Part shown: piece by piece, positions 1-5,073 of the stretch | Numbering within the stretch: position 1 is the stretch's first letter | Layout: every line of letters starts with the position of its first letter | Source of the DNA: an uncultured Bdellovibrionales bacterium | GTDB taxonomy: Bacteria > Bdellovibrionota > Bdellovibrionia > Bdellovibrionales > UBA1609 | Length of the DNA: 5,609 nt | NCBI GenBank assembly: GCA_937980625.1 | Contig: CALJPJ010000121.1 | Span: 1 to 5,609, forward strand | Direction: 5' to 3' | Translations under genes and position numbers: made by a program | The notes under the pieces: model-generated | What the model was told of the DNA's origin: nothing | What the model saw: the letters and a program-made list of their open reading frames with translations, nothing else | The model's database searches: none

Positions 1-853
1 CTTCTTTAAACTCACACTCACTATTTATTTCACATAGCAATTCTGTTGTGTACTTTACGGATGCACTGCCATGAGTTGAGATTTGATTTAGAAACCCTTC
101 AAAAGAAGTATTATCTATAAATTTTTTGTATACTTTTGCTTGGAATGCGCCAACCCAAGATATACCTAAACGAGTTTGCTCTGCATTGCTGACCTCGACA
201 AAGTATAGTTTTAGTCGTACCTGTTGCTCAATTTCGCTAGAGTCTTGGTTAGTAATTTGAAATCCATATTGTTGAAATTGGTAATCTAGTTGTTTTGAAT
301 TTTTTTTATTTAACCGATAAATTGTAGGTCCAGGGCTGAAATTAATTTTTGGTAATTGATCTGAGTAAAATTTTAATTTAGGTTTGTAATAATTGAGCGC
401 ATCCTTAATAACATCTTTATCCAATTGAGCTTTTATTAAATAATGAAAGTTGTTACTTTTTGCTATTTTATTTATCGAGAGCCAATCTTTAAAGCGGTAC
501 ATTCGCCCAGTAAAAGTGAGAACATCATTTTCAAAACCAATATGAAGTCCTTTCATACGCGACAATAAGTTTTTAAGTTGTTTGTACACTTTATAGTTTG
601 CATTATTTAAAACTTGGATTGTGTATATTTTTGTTGGAGTTTCAATAGTTGAGGAGCCCTCTGTTTTACCAGTAATTTTCAATTTACTGCCTAGGTCATG
701 CCAATAAATATTTTGATTTCCAGAAATACTAATTTTCTCATAAGATTTAAGAGGGAGCCGAATCGATTGGCCGAGCTGTAAAATATAATTCTCAGCTAAA
801 ATATTTAGTGAAAAAAAAGAGATAGCAATAGCCATAAAAATTTTTAATTTCAT
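1..853 (-). CDS. CpaC/RcpA-like secretin, N-terminal part (runs off left edge)
   Basis: This is an outer-membrane secretin of the type that forms the channel for Flp/Tad pili or related type II/III-like secretion. Only the first 284 codons are in the window, with no stop before the edge. In order I see: a signal peptide (residues 1-20, hydrophobic core then ILA/EN); a pilus-formation N-terminal domain (about 22-82, with the characteristic KLKITGKTEGSSTI stretch); a BON-like segment (about 100-135, HIGFENDVLTFTGRM); and the start of the secretin domain (about 208-284), whose VRLKLYFVEVSNAEQTRLGISW region (212-233) is the family hallmark of an 'EVS...LG..W' strand. The next part (HGSASVKYTTELLCEIN) matches the usual 'G.a.vL..P.L.t' segment but carries Cys274 and Cys280. 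The ATG at 853-851 gives a proper signal peptide; no clear Shine-Dalgarno precedes it. No pilus partner gene is visible. The family call is solid; the exact system served is unknown. Confidence 0.85.
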   Translation of the reverse strand, partial: MKLKIFMAIAISFFSLNILAENYILQLGQSIRLPLKSYEKISISGNQNIYWHDLGSKLKITGKTEGSSTIETPTKIYTIQVLNNANYKVYKQLKNLLSRMKGLHIGFENDVLTFTGRMYRFKDWLSINKIAKSNNFHYLIKAQLDKDVIKDALNYYKPKLKFYSDQLPKINFSPGPTIYRLNKKNSKQLDYQFQQYGFQITNQDSSEIEQQVRLKLYFVEVSNAEQTRLGISWVGAFQAKVYKKFIDNTSFEGFLNQISTHGSASVKYTTELLCEINSECEFKE

Positions 854-897
854 ATAAACTAATTGCTGCAATAAAAGCCATTTAATAATTTTTATTA

Positions 898-926
898 GTA
901 TTAGCTATGGTGATGTATAATGTCCA
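898..926 (-). promoter_or_regulatory. Possible sigma70-type promoter for the secretin gene
   Basis: In the 94-base gap between the secretin start and the upstream gene, the minus strand reads TGGACA (926-921, 5 of 6 to the -35 consensus), a 17-base spacer, then TAATAC (903-898, a poor -10 with 3 of 6). A transcript starting near 891 would have a leader of about 38 bases. It suggests the secretin can be transcribed separately from hpt and its neighbour. AT-rich DNA yields such matches by chance, so this is tentative. I see no GC-rich hairpin with a T-run in the gap, so readthrough from upstream is also possible. Confidence 0.3.
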
Positions 927-947
927 ATAATCGGATTTATACGAATA

Positions 948-1640
948 TTAAAACTTAAATAGTAAGAAAATCACTGTTACAACCATTAAAAATAAGCCAA
1001 TATTTTGCTTAGTAAACAATGTTTCAGCTTCTGTTTCAATTATTTCAGGTTCAAAGTTATCATCGACAATAATATTGTCCTGTTTTGACTCTTGATAATT
1101 GGTAACCTTAGGTTTAATTATTTTAGGTTTATTTTCAGGAGATAAAATTTTTAAACTTTTAATAGCTTTTAAAAAGTCAGTAACGTAGGAGGTATAATAG
1201 CTTTTGTGCGACGTAAAGGTGACTAGGATTGCAATTTTATTTTTGGTTGTAGCCAAGTAACGAGTGTAAAAGTCAGGGGCTTCGCTATTATAGGATAAGC
1301 CATCAATCCAAACTTGTTGGTTAATATTATTTTTTTTAATTTGTAATTTTTTAGCTTTAAAGTGTTTAGTCCCTGAAATTGTTATTCCTGGTTTTGAACT
1401 AATTTCTTTTTCATAGTTTTTTAAAGTATCTTGCGGCCCCACCTCTTTTGCAGCAAGTACAATAACTGCTGATTTGACTTTTTTTTCAAACTGATTCGAA
1501 CAATTCCAAGTATAGTTGGTTAACTGGCATGACCAATTAGATGGTAGTTCAAAGCTTACAAATGAGTTTTTAAATAACTTAGCCTGGCAAATAGAGCTAG
1601 TGAGTGTAGCTAATAGTATTAATAGGCTTAGGCTTTTCAT
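948..1640 (-). CDS. Exported protein with one C-terminal membrane helix, unknown function
   Basis: I do not recognise this 230-residue protein. Residues 1-20 form a signal peptide ending SSICQA before KLF. A globular extracytoplasmic part follows (about 21-165). It begins FVSFELPSNWSC and has two cysteines, Cys38 and Cys46, flanked by Trp36 and Trp45, which could form a disulfide. Residues 166-210 are a Lys/Pro then Asp/Glu-rich linker, and residues 213-229 a hydrophobic helix ending in KF. This fits a periplasmic domain tethered to the inner membrane by its C-terminus. The 'ELPSNW ... Y...I' style loosely recalls small PsbP/DUF1795-like domains, but this is only an impression. Its ATG shares a base with the hpt stop (TAATG) and has no Shine-Dalgarno of its own, so translation is probably coupled to hpt. 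A secretin gene lies 94 bases downstream on the same strand, so an envelope role is plausible. Confidence 0.75.
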   Translation of the reverse strand: MKSLSLLILLATLTSSICQAKLFKNSFVSFELPSNWSCQLTNYTWNCSNQFEKKVKSAVIVLAAKEVGPQDTLKNYEKEISSKPGITISGTKHFKAKKLQIKKNNINQQVWIDGLSYNSEAPDFYTRYLATTKNKIAILVTFTSHKSYYTSYVTDFLKAIKSLKILSPENKPKIIKPKVTNYQESKQDNIIVDDNFEPEIIETEAETLFTKQNIGLFLMVVTVIFLLFKF

Positions 1641-2167
1641 TAATTTAAATTTTGTACTTGGGCTATATAAGGGAGTGTTCTAAATTGTTGATTGTAATCG
1701 AGTCCATAGCCAACAACAAATTCATTGCCAATGGAAAATCCAACATACTCAGGTTTAAAATCGTTTTTTTGTGCTTCTGGTTTGTGCAATAGTGTGACGG
1801 TGGTAATGCTTTCTGGTTTTCTAGCCCTTAACATTTGATAAATGGCCTCAATCGTTGTTCCAGTATCGACGATGTCTTCTATTAGGATGACATGTTTATT
1901 TTGAATAGATTGGGACAAATCTAGAGTCACCTTAACTTCACCAGTGCTTTGAGTGCCAGTGTAGCTGGATAAACCTAAAAAATCACATTTAAAATCACAG
2001 TCCATTTGACGAATTAAATCTGAAAAAAACATGAATGATCCATTGAGAATACAAACACAAACAACGTCTTTATCTTTGAACTTAGCAGTGAGCTCTTCAC
2101 CAATTTCTTTAATTCGATCTAAAATTTGTTGTTCAGTAATAAGGGGAGAAAGCTTAATATGTTCCAT
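1640..2167 (-). CDS. hpt: Hypoxanthine(-guanine) phosphoribosyltransferase
   Basis: This cytosolic purine-salvage enzyme joins hypoxanthine (and usually guanine) to PRPP to give IMP or GMP. At 175 residues it is the usual bacterial length. The PRPP-binding motif VILIEDIVDTGTT is at 93-105, with the acidic pair Glu97-Asp98 and the expected catalytic base Asp101. LNGS (41-44) is the first PRPP loop, and SSYTG (67-71) carries the Ser-Tyr of the mobile loop. Lys129 in LLHKP is the purine O6 contact. FVVGYGLDY (150-158) supplies the base-stacking Phe150 and the metal-binding Asp157, and Arg163 follows in QFRTL. All the key residues I can place are present. The ATG at 2167-2165 follows an AAAGGA ribosome-binding site (2181-2176). 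The gene ends in a TAATG overlap with the exported-protein gene, so the two probably share a message. Confidence 0.96.
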   Translation of the reverse strand: MEHIKLSPLITEQQILDRIKEIGEELTAKFKDKDVVCVCILNGSFMFFSDLIRQMDCDFKCDFLGLSSYTGTQSTGEVKVTLDLSQSIQNKHVILIEDIVDTGTTIEAIYQMLRARKPESITTVTLLHKPEAQKNDFKPEYVGFSIGNEFVVGYGLDYNQQFRTLPYIAQVQNLN

Positions 2168-2193
2168 TTATAATTTCCTTTGTGTGAGTATTA

Positions 2194-2222
2194 TTTTTAA
2201 TATTTTTTACTCCAAAAGCCAA
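2194..2222 (-). promoter_or_regulatory. Weak candidate promoter for hpt
   Basis: Upstream of hpt the minus strand reads TTGGCT (2222-2217, 4 of 6 to -35), a 17-base spacer, then TAAAAA (2199-2194, 4 of 6 to -10). The start would fall near 2187, about 20 bases before the ATG and just upstream of the AAAGGA ribosome-binding site. The gap is extremely AT-rich, so several other hexamer pairs fit almost as well. hpt could also be read through from the zinc-ribbon gene 114 bases upstream. Confidence 0.25.
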
Positions 2223-2244
2223 TAAAATAATTTATAATTAAGCT

Positions 2245-2289
2245 AGAATTAAATTTTTAAGAGATTAATTTATTGAAGAATTTAATTTT
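2245..2289 (-). repeat. AT-only inverted repeat across the end of the zinc-ribbon gene
   Basis: AATTAAATT at 2247-2255 is the exact reverse complement of AATTTAATT at 2279-2287. Pairing extends a few more bases both ways with G-T wobbles. The loop is over 15 bases and the repeat covers the stop codon of the zinc-ribbon gene (2284-2282). A hairpin here might slow transcription leaving that gene, but the stem has no G-C core and the downstream T-tract is poor. I list it as a repeat, not a terminator; a chance match in AT-rich DNA is likely. Confidence 0.3.
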
Positions 2290-3256
2290 CAAATAAAATT
2301 ACAACTAAAAGTTGCGTTTTTTGATCTAAAAACTGTGGAGAGCTCATAATACTCAATGGTGAGTTATAAGTGTCTTCCATAAAACTAGCAGGCAACTCAA
2401 TATGAGGGAGAGCTATTTTAAGCAACAGAGTCTTACTACTATCAATGGCGAGTGTCCTAGACCAATCAATAGATGCTCCATTGCCCTCTTTGCTGGGTAT
2501 ATCAGCATCAACTTTAATGTTGATGTTGTCTTGGCCTTCTGAATTGGTATTCACTTTCTTGAGTGTAAATTTTATACCGCGTAACTCACCATCTTCTAAG
2601 GACTCAATCATATAGTCTAAAGAAAAGCGCTTACTACTAATTTGAGCAATAATCTCAGATGGTAATTTTGAAGATGAAAAATTTTGCACATTAATTTCTG
2701 ATCGATCTATTACGGAGGCTTGTACTCTGCCACTTGTACCTGGAAAGTACTTTTCAAGCTGACCAGGTGTAAGTTCATAATAATTAAGAGCGGCTTGGTT
2801 AATACTTTCTGTTACTTTTTTGGTTTCATTGCTAGTTTCTGTTTTTTGGTTTGTAATTTTATTATTTACAATTTTTTTATCTGCAACGGCATTAGTTTTT
2901 ATTGGTTTTTTTTTGAATAGTTTTTTACTCAAGAGTTTATTTTTTTGTTTAGGTATGGCTGCTTTTGTTATTTTTTTACTTTCTAATTTATTATCTGTAG
3001 TTTTTTCTTCAACAATAACTTCTGTGTCATCGGCTGTACTCGTTTCATCAAGATAAGTTGGCTCAGGTTTATTTATAAAAATAAAAAATGCAGCGATGGC
3101 ACATATTATGGCTGTTGAAATTTGAAAATATGGATCTTTGGCAAGCTGGACAAGCTTGGGTGGTTTTTCAGGTCTATATTTTTCAAGGTTCACCCCGCAA
3201 TTAGCGCAGTAAACATCTTTAGGCTGGGTAAAGCCACACTTTCCACAAACTATCAT
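2282..3256 (-). CDS. Zinc-ribbon single-pass membrane protein with Lys-rich linker, unknown function
   Basis: I recognise the architecture but not a named family. The 324 residues begin with a four-cysteine zinc ribbon, CGKCG (Cys4, Cys7) and CANCG (Cys17, Cys20), followed by a basic stretch (KPPKLVQLAK, 31-40) and one membrane helix (about 43-62). With positive residues before the helix, the ribbon should face the cytoplasm and the rest the periplasm. After an acidic patch (70-84) comes a low-complexity lysine-rich linker (about 85-148), then a predicted folded C-terminal domain (about 155-324) with no cysteine, containing LTPGQLEKYFPGTSGR (162-177) and a strand-rich end. The start has an AAGG ten bases upstream (3270-3267), slightly far. 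The gene is transcribed divergently from mraZ across a 144-base spacer and followed by hpt on the same strand. Its codon and base use match its neighbours. The function is unknown; the layout suggests an anchored periplasmic domain with a cytoplasmic sensor or docking module. Confidence 0.75.
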   Translation of the reverse strand: MIVCGKCGFTQPKDVYCANCGVNLEKYRPEKPPKLVQLAKDPYFQISTAIICAIAAFFIFINKPEPTYLDETSTADDTEVIVEEKTTDNKLESKKITKAAIPKQKNKLLSKKLFKKKPIKTNAVADKKIVNNKITNQKTETSNETKKVTESINQAALNYYELTPGQLEKYFPGTSGRVQASVIDRSEINVQNFSSSKLPSEIIAQISSKRFSLDYMIESLEDGELRGIKFTLKKVNTNSEGQDNINIKVDADIPSKEGNGASIDWSRTLAIDSSKTLLLKIALPHIELPASFMEDTYNSPLSIMSSPQFLDQKTQLLVVILFEN

Positions 3257-3281
3257 TAAAAAATAGCCTTATATTAAAGGT

Positions 3282-3304
3282 TTAGACGCGTTACATTAGT
3301 CTAA
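3282..3304. repeat. Short inverted repeat in the divergent spacer
   Basis: TTAGAC (3282-3287) and GTCTAA (3299-3304) are perfect reverse complements separated by 11 bases. This spacing puts the half-sites about 1.6 helical turns apart. It lies 26-48 bases upstream of the zinc-ribbon gene start and about 100 upstream of mraZ, where an operator for the leftward gene could sit. Three copies of TAGAT follow at 3307, 3314 and 3326. There is no sequence evidence for a particular regulator, and six-base arms can arise by chance. Confidence 0.25.
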
Positions 3305-3343
3305 CATAGATCTTAGATTTGAGCCTAGATTATTTAACCAGAC

Positions 3344-3371
3344 TTGATGCAGGGCTTCCATGTGGTAAAGT
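3344..3371 (+). promoter_or_regulatory. Extended -10 promoter for the mraZ-rsmH-ftsL-ftsI cluster
   Basis: TTGATG (3344-3349, first four bases match the -35 consensus) is followed by a 16-base spacer and TAAAGT (3366-3371, 4 of 6 to the -10). The -10 is preceded by TGG, which gives the extended -10 TG element. Transcription would begin near 3378-3380, leaving a leader of about 22 bases before the mraZ ATG. The -10 overlaps the first two GTGG boxes of the putative MraZ operator, which fits autorepression. This is the best promoter candidate in the spacer on the plus strand. I found no convincing -35/-10 pair for the divergent leftward gene. Confidence 0.5.
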
Positions 3372-3393
3372 GGAATAGAGTGGAATAAAGTGG
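3362..3393 (+). promoter_or_regulatory. Putative MraZ operator: four GTGG boxes
   Basis: GTGG occurs at 3362, 3370, 3380 and 3390, so the last three copies are spaced exactly 10 bases apart, one helical turn. The last three extend to AAAGTGG, AGAGTGG and AAAGTGG. MraZ proteins are known to bind tandem direct repeats in the promoter or leader of their own cluster: TGGG-type in E. coli and AAAGTG[T/G]-type in Mycoplasma. The array here has both the expected box and the expected period, directly before mraZ. The first boxes overlap the -10, and the last overlaps the GGAG ribosome-binding site (3392-3395). Bound MraZ could therefore block transcription; whether box 4 also matters at the RNA level is unknown. 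Confidence 0.75.
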
Positions 3394-3400
3394 AGAATAA

Positions 3401-3871
3401 ATGGCAACAAAGCCTAAGGCTAAATACTTTCGAGGTCGCTATCAATGTCGTTTAAATGATAAAGGAAGACTTAGCTTACCTTCAGCATTTAGGCAAAGTG
3501 TAACGACATCCTTAATACTGACTAATAGTCTATATAGAGGAAATAAGTGTTTAGACGTTTATACTTTAAAAGAGTGGGAAGAGTTGGAAAAATCTATAAT
3601 GAAGCTTCCTAGACTTAAGCCTGAAGTCCAAGCTTACCAAAGGTTTTATATGGCTGGTGGAATGGAAGTGAAGTTAGATAGCCAAAGTCGAATGCTTATT
3701 CCTATTAGTTTAAGGGATTTTGCAAACCTTAAGGAAGACATAATGATTGTGGGGCTGGGTAATAAATTTGAAGTTTGGTCAGAAAAGGTATGGTCAAACT
3801 TATATGCAAATATGAATAATAATTTTGATCAAATTATTGAAACAGTATCAGAGCTTATGAATGAAAAATAA
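3401..3871 (+). CDS. mraZ: Transcriptional regulator MraZ
   Basis: MraZ is the conserved first gene of the dcw cluster. It forms a ring-shaped oligomer of double SpoVT/AbrB-like domains that binds direct repeats upstream of itself and usually represses the cluster. The 156-residue product has both family repeats: DKGRLSLPSAFR (20-31), with the canonical D..GR...P..R, and DSQSRMLIPISLR (93-105). The second ends in the typical LKEDIMIVGLGNKFEVWS region (110-127). The second motif has Ser96 where most family members have Gly (QGR becomes QSR), a mild departure next to the DNA-contacting Arg97. The start at 3401 is preceded by GGAG at 3392-3395 with a short five-base spacer. The C-terminus overlaps rsmH by 11 bases. 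GTGG boxes just upstream support autoregulation. Confidence 0.96.
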   Translation: MATKPKAKYFRGRYQCRLNDKGRLSLPSAFRQSVTTSLILTNSLYRGNKCLDVYTLKEWEELEKSIMKLPRLKPEVQAYQRFYMAGGMEVKLDSQSRMLIPISLRDFANLKEDIMIVGLGNKFEVWSEKVWSNLYANMNNNFDQIIETVSELMNEK

Positions 3872-4784
3872 TTTAGAGTTACATAAACCAGTTTTATTAG
3901 CAGAGGTCTTAAAAATAATTAAAGATAACGGCTGTGAAAAAAAGAGTTACTTAGATGCGACATTTGGGCGTGGAGGGCATGCTCTGGAAATTAATAGTTT
4001 ATTTAAGGGCTTAAAAATTATTGCGGTTGATCAAGATATTGAAGCCATTGAATACGGTAAAAAATTATTTACAGATAAAATTGCTCAAAATGAGATTATT
4101 TTTATTCATTCAAATTTTTCAGGTTTAACAGAACAAAGAGATAAAATTAAAAATTTTATAGGTAAAGACGGAGTTTCATTAATCTTAGCTGACTTGGGAG
4201 TCAGTTCTCCACAATTAGATGACGCAGAAAGAGGTTTTAGCTTTTATAAAGATGGTCCTTTAGATATGCGAATGGACAGTTCAAGTCAGTTAACTGCTAG
4301 TGAAATAATAAATGAATGGTCGGAAGAAGAATTAATTAGTTTATTTATAACAAAAGGTGAAGTAAGACGCCCACAAAAAGTTGTAAATAAAATTGTTGAA
4401 AGACGGAAAGAAAAAAAGTTCTCAACAACAGATGATTTATCTTATTTAATAGAGAGTACTTTGGGGTGGAGAAAAAAGGGGCAGCATCCAGCGACTCACT
4501 TTTTTTTAGCTTTGCGTTTAGAGGTTAATCAAGAATTAGAAGTGGTTGAAAATAGTTTGGAGGATCTTTTAAATTTACTAGAGCCAGGAGGGTTATTGCT
4601 GGTTATATCGTTTCACTCTTTAGAAGATCGAATAGTAAAATATAAATTTAAAGAATTGGCTGAAACTAAGGGGAACATATTAACTAAAAAAGTCATTCAA
4701 GCCACTTGGGATGAGAAAAAAAAGAATAAAAGAGCCCGTAGCGCTAAGCTCAGAGTATTTGAAAGGAGAGACAATGTCAGATAA
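3861..4784 (+). CDS. rsmH: 16S rRNA (cytosine-1402-N4)-methyltransferase RsmH
   Basis: RsmH (formerly MraW) uses S-adenosylmethionine to methylate N4 of C1402 in the 16S rRNA P-site region. The 307 residues match the usual length. Landmarks in order: HKPVLLAEV (8-16); the SAM-binding DATFGRGGH (32-40); the acidic VDQD (56-59); DLGVSSPQLD (111-120); GPLDMRMD (132-139); the QHPATHFFLALRLEVNQEL region (208-226); SFHSLEDRIVK (250-260); and the C-terminal NKRARSAKLRVFER (289-302). In the HPAT motif the usual R-T-F-Q reads H-F-F-L (213-216), and the GEER motif reads GEVR (166-169). The fold-defining motifs are otherwise intact, so activity is expected. The ATG lies within the end of mraZ with only a weak GAG upstream, which suggests coupled translation. 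The 3' end overlaps ftsL by 11 bases. Confidence 0.97.
   Translation: MKNNLELHKPVLLAEVLKIIKDNGCEKKSYLDATFGRGGHALEINSLFKGLKIIAVDQDIEAIEYGKKLFTDKIAQNEIIFIHSNFSGLTEQRDKIKNFIGKDGVSLILADLGVSSPQLDDAERGFSFYKDGPLDMRMDSSSQLTASEIINEWSEEELISLFITKGEVRRPQKVVNKIVERRKEKKFSTTDDLSYLIESTLGWRKKGQHPATHFFLALRLEVNQELEVVENSLEDLLNLLEPGGLLLVISFHSLEDRIVKYKFKELAETKGNILTKKVIQATWDEKKKNKRARSAKLRVFERRDNVR
4762..4776 (+). promoter_or_regulatory. Ribosome-binding site that fixes the ftsL start
   Basis: AAAGGAGA (4762-4769) lies five bases before the ATG at 4774 and is the best Shine-Dalgarno in the rightward operon. The same frame is open further up, with an ATG at 4711, but that one sits inside rsmH without a ribosome-binding site. 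It would also add 21 basic residues that merely read the RsmH tail in another frame. The 4774 start gives a normal FtsL with a short cytoplasmic N-terminus. Confidence 0.85.
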
Positions 4785-5073
4785 AACTAAATCAGAAGTG
4801 AGACCATTTATAAGTATAAGTATAATCATATTAACTTTATTCTCTCTAGTTTTTTTGAAAATGGAAGTGAGGCGGATGGGGTATTCTATGCTTAAGCAAG
4901 TGCAAGAATATAAAACGATGAAAGATTTACATCGTTTAAAAATTATTAAATATGCAAGATTAACCAGTCCAGAGCGGTTGCGTAAAATGGCTAAAACTCA
5001 CTTAACCTTGTCTGAAGCTGATTTAGGTCAGATTATTCAAATTTCTGGGGAGAAAATAGCATTAAAGCAGTAA
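4774..5073 (+). CDS. ftsL: Cell division protein FtsL
   Basis: FtsL is a small bitopic divisome protein that pairs with FtsB (DivIC) through a periplasmic coiled coil and helps activate FtsW-FtsI. With the start at 4774 it has 99 residues: a cytoplasmic N-terminus (1-11), a membrane helix (about 12-29), then EVRRMGYSML (31-40), a heptad-like helical region (about 38-60), and LTSPERLRKMAKTHLTLSEADLGQII (63-88). The 'A.L.SPERL...A...L.L..A..GQI' pattern is typical of FtsL. Sequence conservation in this family is low, so the call also rests on size, topology and its place between rsmH and ftsI. A strong ribosome-binding site precedes it. Its last codons contain a GGGGAG that appears to serve ftsI. 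Confidence 0.88.
   Translation: MSDKTKSEVRPFISISIIILTLFSLVFLKMEVRRMGYSMLKQVQEYKTMKDLHRLKIIKYARLTSPERLRKMAKTHLTLSEADLGQIIQISGEKIALKQ
5047..5063 (+). promoter_or_regulatory. Shine-Dalgarno and AUU start candidate for ftsI
   Basis: GGGGAG (5047-5052) lies inside the last codons of ftsL. It is followed after eight bases by ATT at 5061, in frame with the FtsI homology. That is an optimal ribosome-binding geometry for a start at this point. From the in-frame stop at 5019-5021 to the membrane anchor there is no ATG, GTG or TTG in the frame; the first canonical one is GTG at 5274, after the anchor. The rival start is ATT at 5073 in the TAATT overlap with the ftsL stop, which lacks a good Shine-Dalgarno. 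Confidence 0.55.

Noticed and set aside
854..947. Intrinsic terminator after the exported-protein gene
   Set aside because: No GC-containing stem followed by a T-run is visible in this gap on the minus strand; only AT-rich sequence.
2031..2225. Plus-strand open frame opposite the start of hpt
   Set aside because: hpt is unambiguous on the other strand. The plus-strand product has no motif and ends in the AT-rich gap.
2720..3056. Two plus-strand open frames opposite the zinc-ribbon gene
   Set aside because: They are Phe/Leu/Ile-rich reverse readings of the AAA/AAG lysine codons of the linker, with no recognisable domain.
4711..4773. N-terminal extension of ftsL starting at the ATG at 4711
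   Set aside because: It lies inside rsmH, has no ribosome-binding site and adds 21 residues that are only an out-of-frame reading of the RsmH tail. The ATG at 4774 has AAAGGAGA five bases upstream and gives a normal FtsL.
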